Below the pieces are notes generated by a model. The model was not told the origin of the DNA. It searched no databases and saw only the letters and a list, made by a program, of their open reading frames with translations. This document shows positions 1 to 10,594 of a DNA stretch of 64,000 nt, one piece after another. Source of the DNA: Rhynchospora pubera (taxonomy: Eukaryota; Streptophyta; Magnoliopsida; Poales; Cyperaceae); contig CM051459.1 of the NCBI GenBank assembly GCA_028095005.1, positions 316,760,513 to 316,824,512 of the forward strand. The letters are read 5' to 3'. Made by a program: the position numbers and the translations under genes. How positions within the stretch are numbered: position 1 is the first letter of the stretch; each line of letters opens with the position of its first letter.

Positions 1-1780
1 GAGCATGCAAAACATTAGACAAAGTTACAGAACCAGTACAATTCACAGTATCCTTACCAACCACTGGTTGTGTGGTACCACCTGCAGTTTGGATGCTTTC
101 AGGCATTGCTAAGTGAGTATAGGAAGAGAACTCACTTGCATTACCTGTCACATGTCGAGATGCAACAGAATCCACTATCCATTCTGGTGATCTATTAGTG
201 GATAGAGAGGCAAGAGCATGTGTGTTACTAGTACCTTGAGTCGAATGAGCATAAGTAGCAATGTTACCCCTAGGCAAGAATGAAGTGGATGCATCCTCGG
301 TCACATTCTTCTTGTCTCCATTACTTGCTACTTTCTGCTTCCGACTAAGTATATCCAAGAACGCTTGGTCCTCCTCAGTGAAGACCACCCCAGTATCTTC
401 CTCTTCTTCTGCTACCATCAGATTTGCCCGATAGCCTCCTCTTCCACCTCTTCGGCCGCCACGATCTCGGCCACGGCCACGGCCACGACCTCTAGACTGC
501 CCACGTCCACCAAAATCTCTCTCCTTGAGTGGTTTAGGACAAGTAGTCCTCAAATGGCCTACTTCACCACAATTATAGCACTTACAAGTTTCCCCCTGAA
601 CTCCTGTCATACTAGAATTGGAGACTGTCAATGTCGAACGCACACCTACACCATTAGCTTAGTTTAATGCGACTTTCCTCCTGCATCATAGCTACAATGG
701 CCTCATCAAGTGACGGAATTCTCGTCTGAGCCAATAATACTGCAGTCCTGTGCTCAAAAGCCGGGTTCAACCTTCTAAAAAAATGCATAGTCCTTCTCTG
801 AGCATCTCTCTCCCCCCTTCTACACTCGGGGTCTTTGCAGCATGCCATCGGCGAGAAGTAGTCATAATCCGCCCACAATCGCTCAAGATCTGTGGCATAC
901 TCTTGGATTGACCTATCTCCCTGCACAACTGCTTCTATCTCACGTTCAATCTGGAACACCCGCATGTTGTTCTCAGTTCCTGCATAGATCTTTTTCAACT
1001 TTGTCCACATATCCTTCACATTCTGAATGCCATCCACCGTCACAGCAATCGAAGGAACCATCGAGTTAAGAAGTCATGTATACAGCAACATGTGTGTGGT
1101 CTTCCACTCATTCCAAGCATCAGTGTTTTGTTCTGGCTCTTTCCTTTCTCCTGTCAGGAAGCCCTCTAGATTCCTTCCTGCCAGAGCACCCTGAATCCTA
1201 CGTGACCAACTCAGATATGTGGCTGGTCCATCAAGTTTCAACTCCACCGGTGGAAGATCTAGCTTTACTGACGGTTGATGTTTCTCGGCTCCGTTTGACA
1301 CCTTCACAAGCTCGAGCAATGTCTTCACATCATCTGGATCCAACTTTGCAAGAAGTTTATCAATCTTTAATACCGTACTTGATCTTCCAGTACCAGCCAC
1401 ACCTTATCTCTTCTATCACAAACCGTGTGTGCTCACACAATCACGGTTTTAGTATCAATAAAAAAACGAGCACAAAAGGACAAAGAAGAACAACACCTAA
1501 AGCCGTGAAGAACATATCGGATCTGTCTGACTCGGTGTGTGCGTGGTGTACAAGAGAAGCCTCAGTGATCACAGCCTGGTCCACACGCAGTGCAGCGATG
1601 GATGAGCAGTGGTCCACACGCGGTGCACCGTGGGCACAGACCTCTGGTCCACACGCGGCTCACCGTGCGCACAGAGCTGGTGCACGCGCGGTGTACACAC
1701 GCGGGCAGAGGTATGGTACAACGGAAGAAGACAGGGTGAGCGAAAGGAAAAAAAGGAGGAAAAGAATGGCACCGCCGCTA
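1..1780 (-). pseudogene. Ty1/copia gag-protease remnant
   Basis: Read on the minus strand, about 1400-1074 gives the N-terminal gag with the typical copia stretch WSRRIQGAL, and 1061-654 gives the middle of gag (WTKLKKIYAG, IEREIEAV). The two parts are separated by an in-frame TGA at 1071-1073 where related proteins usually have Trp (LLYT-stop-LLNSM). A frameshift near 655 leads into a CCHC zinc knuckle (CYNCGEVGHLRTTC) around 560-600, an Arg/Gly-rich tail, and a protease start at about 150-175. The protease motif reads WIVDSVAS instead of the usual DSGAS, so the active-site Gly is Val. Reverse transcriptase and integrase would lie left of the window edge. The damage marks it as a dead copy. 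Confidence 0.85.
1577..1700. repeat. GC-rich short tandem repeats in copia leader
   Basis: Three to four imperfect units built on tggtccacacgcggtgcacc, each about 35-45 bases long, lie between the gag start and the primer-binding site of the copia element. The block is far more GC-rich than its surroundings and each unit contains a short palindromic core (cacgcggtg / caccgtg). Confidence 0.7.
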
Positions 1781-1781
1781 G

Positions 1782-1794
1782 GGCTTTGATACCA
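1782..1794 (-). other. Primer-binding site of the copia element (Met-tRNA type)
   Basis: The minus strand reads TGGTATCAAAGCC, one base from the complement of the 3' end of plant initiator Met tRNA (TGGTATCAGAGC). It lies just upstream of the gag start, where a primer-binding site belongs, and so marks the inner edge of the 5' LTR. Confidence 0.75.
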
Positions 1795-2207
1795 AGAAGA
1801 AAGAGAGATTTAGGTAGAAAACTAGGGATTATAACCTCTGTTGCTAGAGGCTCTCTTTTATACTAATCAATAATTGTTCTTTTACAAAATAGTCCCTACA
1901 CTTCTATAAAAGACATAATACCATAAACAACACAATACTATAGATAAACATAATACTATAAATGACTCAACAACATTTTTAATGATATAATTCAGCTTGT
2001 ATATAAAACATGCTTTTCTAAATAACATCATATAAATTCCTTCACAAAAAAAAAGAAAGAAAATAACATCATATAATCAACAAGTGGTGTCCATATTTAT
2101 TGATTAAAATTATGTAGACTCGCTGATATCATTATCAATTAGGTAATGACAACGTTTATCCATCCAAAATGATTAAAGAGGGATACTTCAAGGACCATCC
2201 TCATATA
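1795..2207 (-). mobile_element. Probable copia 5' LTR and AT-rich flank
   Basis: Sequence beyond the primer site should be the LTR of the copia element. A promoter-like stretch (ctctcttttatactaat) is near 1850-1866. I could not fix the outer LTR border or a target-site duplication, so the right limit is arbitrary. No gene is seen here. Confidence 0.45.
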
Positions 2208-2212
2208 ACTTT

Positions 2213-2696
2213 TGTTGGAAAAAGTGTGTGGAGCCGTACTCTGCGGGTAGCATGCTGGGCTTGCGGGCCACAGATACTGAACGACCCAGTGGGTCGCAGG
2301 CAGGGCTTATGGGTCGTTGGGACGGGGATCTGTTCAGATCAACTCCTATATATACCCCTCTAAACAGAAACACCTCTCTGGTTGGTGAAACTGTTGTTCT
2401 ACATATTCCACACAGAAAGAGAGGAGAGTTTTTTAGAGGGAGGAAGCCATCCGATTGTTTGGAGTAATCAGATCACACACACTAGTCAAGACCGGCAAGT
2501 GGAAGCGGAGAAGGTGACGCCAAGCTCTAACTTGAGGTTGCGGTGTACCGGTCGCGTACGGAGAGACAAGGCTGCAGAACCGAACTCCGACAAGCGGATC
2601 TAGGTGTTCGATCATTTCCGCTGCGCTATATCTAATTCTCTAAGTTATTCTTATATGTTAGATATGCATATAGGTTTATACCTTGTTAAACCTTCA
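2213..2696 (+). mobile_element. Solo LTR with 5-bp TSD (ACTTT)
   Basis: A 484-bp block begins TGTTGGAAAAAG and ends CCTTCA. The direct repeat ACTTT lies on each side (2208-2212 and 2697-2701). A TATA-like ctatatatacccc at about 2346-2358 gives plus orientation. There is no primer-binding site to the right or polypurine tract to the left, so this is a solo LTR left by LTR-LTR recombination. The ends (TGTTGG/TGAAGG when compared as inverted) match only at TG...CA. Superfamily is not certain; the start resembles plant copia LTRs. Confidence 0.65.
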
Positions 2697-2846
2697 ACTT
2701 TAATTAAAATATTGCTGAAATTCTGTCTTAATAAGTACAAAACAATAAAATAAGTTTTCAGATATTCTGAGCTTCGGGCTTACATTATTTGTCTAAGCGC
2801 CTCTATTATGATCACATTTATTAACTACTTAACTTCATACAAAACC

Positions 2847-4645
2847 TTATCTCTTTTGAAAATTAAATGTTTTAATTGCAAATGCAAAGGCAGATGCAAA
2901 GAGGAGGGCTTATCCAATTACAACAACTGCAACTACTGGAAGGAAGCCGTGTCTATAGCCGAAATAGTTTTGTATGTAATCTTTTATGCTAACACCATTA
3001 TCCATTGTATCATCAATATCTCCAAACTGGGAAACCAATAGGCCGAATAATGTCCATGAAACGGGGCAAGCCCAGAAGTACCATCTCCACCATTCTGGCA
3101 ATCTCTGTTTTATCAATTCCACATGGTTATAGTTCTCTCCCTTATTTTCTAATTCTCAGGAATTGACAAATTTCTGACAAATGGCTGCAAACTTTCTTTC
3201 AGAAGCACAAATTATTGAAGTTGCTGCAAGAATTTTGTTTATCATGTAATGGTTGGTTTTAGTTACTTTTTTATGTTTTTTTTTCTTTTGGGGTATATGT
3301 GTATTGGGGGTCATTGTAATTCGGTTCATAACTTGCAAGACTGCAACTACATATGGCACCAATAATTATTAAAGTAGGCTAAATGAAGATAGTACTTACA
3401 GTTCGAGGAATTACAAAACTTGTGAAGATATTCCAAATAGAATAGAACGCAGCAGCAGTGACTGATGCAATATGTGCATTGGGTGTCATGGCCACTGCCA
3501 TCATCCCATAATATGTGAAGTACAGAAGAGTGAAAAATGTGAAGAAAATGTACCAGAAATCCTTCACTGCTGTGAACTGAAATTCAATCATGCTGTACAC
3601 CAGTAGACAGTATATAACTGCTTGTACCAAGGTGTAGGGGATCTCAATCGCCACCTGAAAAATTATATATACAAGCTAATATTATCCACAAATGGTACTA
3701 TATATCGATTATTCTTTTTGCCCCTCTTTGGGTCTCTTTTGAGGTCGTAGGCTTTTTGCTGTTTAATTGGAAATATGTGCATATTTCATTTTTTTTTTCG
3801 CCCTTTCATGCTTAGTGCATGTTCTGTCACGAAAATGAAATCTATCAACAGTGGTTGAAATTCTAAATAAGACATCCAAATGATGTATATCACACCTGCG
3901 CCCATGCATAGCGCAATGCAGAATACATTCCTGCAGTTTTCTCTCTATAAAATACAGCTCTCTCTATGTCAACGATTGGTTGTACTGTTTGACTATTTTG
4001 TATGCCAGTGAACATGACAGCAGCATACATTGATCACGTAGCATTGAGTAACTCTTTTGGCGATCTCCTGTAAAGAAATTTAATATATTTATTGAAATTA
4101 ATTATAAGACACAAAAAACTTGATATTCACTTCTCTAATTAGATGCCATATTCTCCAATAGCATAAGCAAACGTTTTATGATGTGAAGGGGTAACTATTT
4201 ATGCTATTCAGAGATAAGATCAGAATGTGCACCTTTTGATACCGAGCTTCCAGAATACTGTCCCAACTATCAAGGCGAGAACAATTGTAAAGATAATTCG
4301 TATGGCATTGTAAGCTGGGTTACGCCAGTAGGAGTTGTGTTGCTTCCACAGGCAAGCTAGGCATTGAGTGATGAAGTTCTGTGAATATTTTGTAGGGAAG
4401 TAGAGGTCTTCTGAACCTGGAGGTGGGTTACTTAAGTCAGTAATGAGTTCTTCGTTTTTTCCTGAGAAACAGCAAAAAAGTTCATCAAAGTTAAACTTAT
4501 ACCACATTATTTGGTCTAGTCAATACAAACAACACGAATCTCAGTGAATAGTGGTATATATAAATCACTCAAACTCACCTGTACAGTTCTGAGTTATGAT
4601 AAATCTCAAAAAAATTAATCCCTAAAGCTTCTTCTTGTGCCAAGA
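2847..4645 (-). pseudogene. PDR-type ABCG transporter, 3' exons (pseudogene)
   Basis: Five minus-strand exons match the C-terminal half of pleiotropic-drug-resistance ABC transporters, plasma-membrane exporters of hormones, terpenoids or toxins. Exons with splice sites read from the sequence: 4579-4645 (AQEEALGINFFEIYHNSELY; 5' part lost), 4233-4461 (PPPGSEDLYFPTKYSQ, WKQHNSYWRNP), 3896-4067 (SMYAAVMFTGIQN, VFYREKTAGMYSAL), 3400-3654 (FFTLLYFTYYGMMAVAMTPN) and 2847-3104 (WWRWYFWACPVSWTLFGL, final AIKTFNFQKR-stop). All junctions keep frame (for example TACAG|gtgag joining G-AAA-AAC). Premature stops are a TGA at 4034-4036, where the family has the Gly of MGSMY, and a TAA at 2910-2912, beyond which the family C-terminus is still readable to the stop at 2847. 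A gypsy element at 4646 cuts the gene. It is not functional. Confidence 0.9.
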
Positions 4646-4916
4646 TGTGATTCTCTGATCTTAAGTTATAATTGTGGGTAGAGGGTTGACTTTGACTATT
4701 TGAGTCGTTCCCCCGGCGAGCTCCCTTCTTCTCCGTGGTTCTGACCTAACAGAATACAAGAGAGAGAGAGAGAGAGAGACTTGGAGAAGAAGACTAATTC
4801 TTTATTTCTTTTCTGCCTTTCCTTTACCGCTGAACCCTTGATATATAGTTGCATAATAATCAAAATCCTAATACATTTCCTAATACAACATATTAAAACA
4901 CTACAGGAAAGTGAAT

Positions 4917-5190
4917 CAATAGCATCGAAATTTTAGCATTCGCATTATACTTTTGTTGTTAGCATCCATAAATTTTTTATGCCTACTAAAAGAATTCTTT
5001 TATGCCTTTTGCATCAATTCGACGAATGCGAACAATAACAATAGAATCGGAATAGTCGATGCAATATATTTCACTCTATGGAATCGGTTTTGTTGATGCA
5101 ACTAATTTTTAGTTACATCTAAACAAATGATGCTACTAAATATAGATAATTTTTTATTTTATGCATAATTTGCATCTAATTAAATAACAA
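4917..5190. repeat. CACTA left subterminal repeats
   Basis: Many copies of gatgcaa, gatgcta and their complements (tagcatcgaa, tgcatcaa) occur in both orientations just inside the left terminus. In CACTA elements such arrays bind the element's own TNPA-like protein. Confidence 0.75.
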
Positions 5191-5289
5191 ACGATTTTTT
5201 TAATCTACTTTTTTTTTGAGGTGAAGGTTATATATATTAATTTTCTATTAATTGGGCCCATATATTATATTAAATTAATTTCTTGTTTT

Positions 5290-5620
5290 TTTTATGCTTT
5301 GTATATTCCGTCATTGGACCCACCTGCCATCGCACGTTCCTTCTCCTTCTCCAAAAGATCGACTAATCCTTCTTTCTCCACTGGTCGCCTCTCTACACAA
5401 AACCCTTTTCTGTTTCGCAAATCCAGTCTCCTTGTTCTATACGAGATTCCCTCAGGCGGTTGCTCGAGTCCCTCAAATTGCTACATTCCCTCTGTTCTCC
5501 ACTGGAAAGAGCTTCGACGCACAAATTGCTTCGACCCACAAATTGCTTCGACGCACGAGTACCAGGAAAGAGCTGTCTAATTAAGATCGTGAGGTCTTGA
5601 AAGAAGGCATTGCTCAGGTA
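5290..5620 (+). other. Exon-like leader within the CACTA element
   Basis: This block is C/T-rich and clearly more GC-rich than its neighbours, with short overlapping open frames on the plus strand (5221-5580, 5294-5584) and the sequence aggtaaacc near 5617 that could be a splice donor. It looks like the 5' untranslated or first exon of a gene. A 15-20-base repeat (cttcgacgcacaaattgctt) occurs about three times at 5510-5555. I recognise no protein. It may be the first exon of the element's own gene or of a captured host gene. Confidence 0.35.
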
Positions 5621-6647
5621 AACCCATAAACCCTTAAACCCTATCGATGAAACTATAATGGACAACTTAATTATTTTAGGACAACTTAATCATTTAAAGT
5701 ACTCTCTCTATTAACGCTTGAAGAAAACAATTACGAAAAAACAATAGTATTATTCCTTCCTATTATTAATAGATGAGCTTTAATTATCCAAGGACCAAAA
5801 CAGCAATTGAGATAAATTGAAGGGCCATAATGTAAACTTGCACACAAAAATTGCAAAGGGGACCTGAAGCATGAAATTGATGGCTACCGATGTTTCAAAT
5901 TGAACTGTCTGAATTCAAAAAATTGTGTACTCTGTTACCATGTCTGTATGGGATGTAAATTGGTGCTAATTGCTTCCCTATATAATTAATTATATTAAGA
6001 AGCTTGTTAAACTTTGAAAAATGAAATAATTATTGTTTTTCTTGTGGTGGTTGTCGGTTAAATCAAGCACCCAATATTAGCATAGTCCTGGGTGCAATAT
6101 GGGAAAAAAATCAAGTAGTACTTCTGTAATACCAAATGAATATATAATGAAACAACAGAAAAATAGGTATCTTCTTGAAATTTTTGCGAGAAGAAACCAC
6201 ACTATAATTTACTGTCTAATACCATGAGAATTTGGCTCAACCTGCTACCACTTCTTTTTCCCTCAAAAGGCAAAGTAGGGAAGCACTTGACTTTTTCATT
6301 CGTGTGATGCATTGGAAATGCCTTTAAACACATTTTTAATTCCAATCTGGGTTGTGTGAGCCAGGATTACATGGAATCAAGTATGATCTGGTCAATTGAC
6401 ATCTTTAATCCTGCACTAGCAGACAAAGCAGCAGGAGGCATTACATCACTGGTCAATCCTTTCAACTTGCATTTTGACTTTGGATGCTATTTAGAGCAAT
6501 AAGAAGTCTTAAATGTACATCCTTCCAGGAAAAATACTATATATATTCAGTGACTTGTGGCTTGATTGAGGTAAGCTAGAGGAGTCAATTAGTTCAGACT
6601 TCAGACGATGGTATTGAATCATTAAATGCTTAACTAAGAATAATGAC

Positions 6648-6866
6648 ATGTGCATGTATGGTGTAAACAGTGGAGATGATGTAGGAGAACCTTTATCTGT
6701 TGCTGATGTTGAGTATCTTATGCAACAAATAGAACTTGTTGATCATGAAATTGAGATGTCAGAAAGAGAAAATGAGAGTGAATATGAAAGAGAATTTGAC
6801 CACATGGACTATGAAGAAGGTGCCGATCATGATGATGTTACAGATTCGGATTCGGACCCCGAATGA
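6648..6866 (+). CDS. Unrecognised acidic 72-codon frame inside CACTA
   Basis: An open frame of 72 codons is strikingly rich in Glu and Asp (repeated EREN/ESEYE, ending SDSDPE). The plus strand after the stop reads gaatgagtaag. Upstream, aataatgacatg could hold an internal start. I do not recognise a family. The acidic composition argues that it was once translated, because surrounding DNA is AT-rich and non-coding. It may be an exon of a degenerated transposon-encoded protein or a captured fragment. Confidence 0.35.
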   Translation: MCMYGVNSGDDVGEPLSVADVEYLMQQIELVDHEIEMSERENESEYEREFDHMDYEEGADHDDVTDSDSDPE

Positions 6867-9107
6867 GTAAGTCTTGACTTTGTAATTTTTTCATTCTAAT
6901 TTCAGTTTTGAATTTAATTTTCTTCACTTAGACCAAGTCCAGGGGCACTCAGTGATTTCAAGGTGGGGCCCAAGTTCTATACTTTAAAGGTGGGGCACAT
7001 GGGTAAATTACAAATGAAATATTTAATAATCCTAGAAATATTTGTTCAATTATTTTCAGGCGCAGGCTGTGCAGCTACCAGAAGAATGCATGCAAGTTTC
7101 TTCATTAGTTGTTTTCCTTATTTTTTTATTTCTTTCTGATTTACCTTCCAATGTGTATGTGGTAATGTGAAAGACCTTCCAATGTGTTTGTTTTGAAACA
7201 GCTCTCATGTTTCCTGAGGTTTCTATAATTTTTTGAGCACTGTTGTACAATATGGAAGATTTGAGGGCAGGTGCTCCTCAATTTGAGGGCTTGTTTTTAC
7301 TATTGGCAGGATTGGTTTGAGTTCTCATGGTACTGTGCTAGAATGGTAAAAGCCTGTATTGACATGTAAAAGCACAAATAATTTGGAGTCTAGATGCTCT
7401 CTGTGGGTAGTGTTTTGTGAGATTTTGTTTTGCTTTTTTTTAGAAAGCACTTGGTGGGATTTTGTGAGTAAATTAGATAAGATTTGGACACCGGTACGAT
7501 GGTTTGGGACTGGTACTGGCAAGGAAGATGCGGGGCAAGTGGCAACTATTGGTACGGGGGGTGTGAGGCCAGTAGGTACTGCTGGTACTGGTATGGATGC
7601 AGGAGGTTTTAGGGAAGACTGATACCAGTAGGTACTGCTGGTACCAGTACCTGTATGGGACTGAGGAGTGAGGATGAGGGATCTCCTCAGCCTCTGAGCT
7701 TTTTTTTTACCGTTTCTGTTTGTTTAGTTTTAATTTTTCCGTATGTTAGATATGTTTTTTCTCGTGACTTACAATTACTTTTAGGCTTGAGCTTTTCATG
7801 TGTCACAATTACTTACAGTTACTTTTAGATATGTTTTTTCTCGTTACTTACAATTATATTTTAGTAGTTTAATTTAGAATTACGAAGCCAATTCATTTTA
7901 CAGTAGATTAAAGAGCTCGAAAAATATGCAATGAAAGGTTTTACATTTTACTATTTCAATTTATAATTGTGAATTCATTGTGTCGGTCGGGTCATGGACT
8001 CATGGGACCTCTATTCTTCTCTCTTTTGTCCTTTGCTGTTGTAATTTTATGATAGTGCAATGGAATTTTCATGGAAAAAAAAATCAATTGGTGGTATAAA
8101 AGAAACATAAAAATTATTATGAAACTAAAATACATTTATATAAAAGAATAGAAAAATATATATATAACAAGCTCAACCTGATCATTGGCCAAATCTGAAA
8201 ATTAGTGGATCAAGATATTATATAGCTTCTTACTGTTTAAATTTTGATTTCCGTCAATAATTGTTTCTGAATTGTGATAACATTTCGGAATAACATCAGA
8301 CCCAACTGTGTATCATACAATAATAATTATCATATTCGTTATGAATTTATTATACTATTGTTTGAAGGAATTTGTGATCTTCCTTCGTAAAAAGAAGAGC
8401 ATCATATGAAATTTTAATTGGTAATTTTAATTCTTTAATCCGGACGAAAATTAGCTTTTTAATTGGTAACTTGTCTTTTTAAAATATTTGTAATAGAGGA
8501 TAATATCACCGTTGTAATGATAATATTTGTAACAAAGTTGTAATGATGATGGAAAATATCAATATTTTGGATACTACATACTAAATTTCACATCTAACCA
8601 AAACATTTTTTCACATGAATTAGTAACATTTTAAAAGTTGAAGATCTTAAATAATATCAATAATTAACATCTAAATGATTCTATTAAGGCAATGCACAAA
8701 AGTAATAGGTGTTGGCGTGTTGCTATACTTAGGACCATCAAACTAGACTCAAAATTTCCATCCCTCCAATGTGGTTAACTTAGCTGGTACAGACTGGTAT
8801 TGCTAAGTACTCCTTCTAGCATGTCAATATAAGATAGAGCAGATTTGGGTGAACAAGTAAGATCCAAATATGTAGAATCCGGTTCTACTTCTAGAGTTCT
8901 AGTGAACTTTATTTCTGTTTGGTGTCTTCTGGAAAATGAGTTTGCTAATTTTTCTATTGTTAAGATGTATATATTATGTGCAGAAGCCTTTTGTGCAAAA
9001 AATATTAAATTGATCTTGAGGGGCTAAACTGAAAATATTGAGTTTTAACCCGTTAAATTCCTTTATCTGTTGACAGGTACTGAAGGATGGAAGTAGGTCG
9101 CAAGCTA
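6867..9107. other. CACTA interior without recognisable gene
   Basis: Contains a GGTACTGGTAC-rich patch (about 7490-7660: ggtactgctggtactgg repeated) and otherwise AT-rich DNA. A short exon-like stretch (tgacaggtactgaaggatgg) is near 9073-9105. No transposase motif was found in six frames. Confidence 0.4.
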
Positions 9108-9225
9108 ACAAGCTATTATATTGGTTTGGTTGTTAATTTGGATTAGTTAGGATTATTTTGTATGTTATTATATTAGTTTGGTTGTTAATTTGGATTATTA
9201 TATTTGTTTAGTTGTTAATTTGGTC
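9108..9225 (+). repeat. Three-copy tandem repeat
   Basis: The phrase gtttggttgttaatttgg recurs at about 9123, 9178 and (as gtttagttgttaatttgg) 9206 with short AT spacers. Confidence 0.7.
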
Positions 9226-9424
9226 CACTAGAATAAGATGCTAGATTATTGATTATAGGTGACAATACTGGTGATGTGATACCGATTAATTTGTTGTTTT
9301 GTTTTTTTTTTGTTGTCTGTTATTATTGTACCGTTTCATTTTTTAATGGAATTGGATGGATGATAGACATTTCAATATAAATTTTGATGATCTTATAATA
9401 TATGTACTTGAAAATTGAAGTATA

Positions 9425-9890
9425 TTTCATTTAATTGATGCTAATAGAGACAATGGCATTCGTTCACTTGATACAAACAATGTACATTGCCATTCGTTTA
9501 GTTGATGCTAACAAAATCAAGTGCATTTGCTTAGTGGATGCAATGAATAGACCTTAGCATCAACTTTTGCTAATGGTAACATAAATAGTAGCATCCAAAA
9601 ATTTGATGCAAATAAGATATACTGCCATTCACTTAATCGATGCTAGCAAAACTAATAGCATGCACTCTTCGAATGCAAAACAACAAGCAGTTGCATCCGA
9701 CAAGCAGATGCACTAATGATTTTAGTTGCATCAATTTAATGTCGATGCAACCAAAATGTCGATGCCATTGAATCGTCAGCATCGAAGCCAGCTACATCGG
9801 AAATTGGCCGATGCGACTGGTCTGTAGCATCCGCTTGTCAATGCAACAAGCCCTCTCTAGCATGGAGGCGCCCGATGCAACCGAAACACT
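9425..9890. repeat. CACTA right subterminal repeats
   Basis: A dense array of GATGCAA, GATGCTA and CATTCGTT-type words in both orientations runs up to the right TIR. It is longer and better conserved than the left array. It mirrors the words at 4917-5190, which confirms that both ends belong to one element. Confidence 0.8.
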
Positions 9891-10594
9891 CTCCTGTAGT
9901 GAAACTTGGAAATAAATAATATGGAAATAATTAGAAATTATCTAATTCTGTTGGTTTCCTTTTCCTAACGCCCATAACATTTTCTCTCTCCATGAGAAGC
10001 AGCTTGTCCTCAAGCTGAAAAGTAAGGTAATGGTTGTGGATATTATCAATATTTGTTAGGTGTTTCGTTGGCATCCAACAATGACGATTCTGCTTGTTCA
10101 TCATCCATGACTTCTAGCCAGAATAGCTGCTTACACTTATGGCCTCTTGTATAAAATTCATCACAATTGAAGCACAAATCCTTTTTACGTCTCTCAGCCA
10201 TCTCTGTTAGTGTGAGGTGGCGTAAACTGCGGTGATCTGGTTCAGTTCTCGACGGTGCGGGTAGGGTCAGTACTTCAGGCGGCTTAGGAAGAAGTGATGT
10301 AGCTCGTACCAGTTGCACGGACAACAATTGCTCAGGTGGACGGGGTAGCAAACCAGAGCCCCATAAAATCTAGTAATGTCGCTCAGAATCACATGCCAAA
10401 CCGATAGCTGTCTCTAAAGAGATTGGATTTTGCATCTCCACATCTGACCTAATTATTTCAGACAGCCCTAACAAGAATAATCTGATTTCATGTGTTGGTG
10501 CAAGTTGCTCAGTGCGACATAGGACTCGATAGAAGTCCTTGGTGTACTCCTGAACAGAGCCAGATTAATGTAGCAAAGACAACTCTGTGATTAG

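Larger units (their letters stand above)
4899..9901. mobile_element. CACTA (CMC/EnSpm) element, 5.0 kb, TSD AAA
   Basis: The left end is CACTACAGGAAAG and the right end, inverted, is CACTACAGGAGAG. A 3-bp duplication AAA flanks both ends (4896-4898, 9902-9904), and the pre-insertion site is visible in the sister LTR at about 12914-12924. Subterminal arrays of GATGC words occupy roughly the first and last few hundred bases. No transposase or TNPA-like frame was found, so it is probably non-autonomous. Exon-like material at 5290-5620 and 6640-6866 may be a degenerated or captured gene. Confidence 0.9.
4646..9979 (-). mobile_element. 3' LTR of the gypsy element, split by CACTA
   Basis: 4646-4898 and 9902-9979 together give about 328 bp that align with the 5' LTR at 12684-12996. 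Shared landmarks are tgtgattctctgatctta at the left and ttggtttccttttcctaacg at the right. The join (attaaaa + cttgg) equals the uninterrupted sequence at about 12914-12924. The copy has a longer GA run near 4764 than its partner. The purine-rich tract ggagagagaaaa on the minus strand (about 9980-9992) abuts it. Confidence 0.8.

Noticed and set aside
2808..3041. Plus-strand open frame of 77 codons
   Set aside because: It is the reverse shadow of the last ABCG exon, which matches a known family on the minus strand.
5625..5645. Telomere-like aaacccttaaaccctat
   Set aside because: Only two imperfect units; not a telomeric array.
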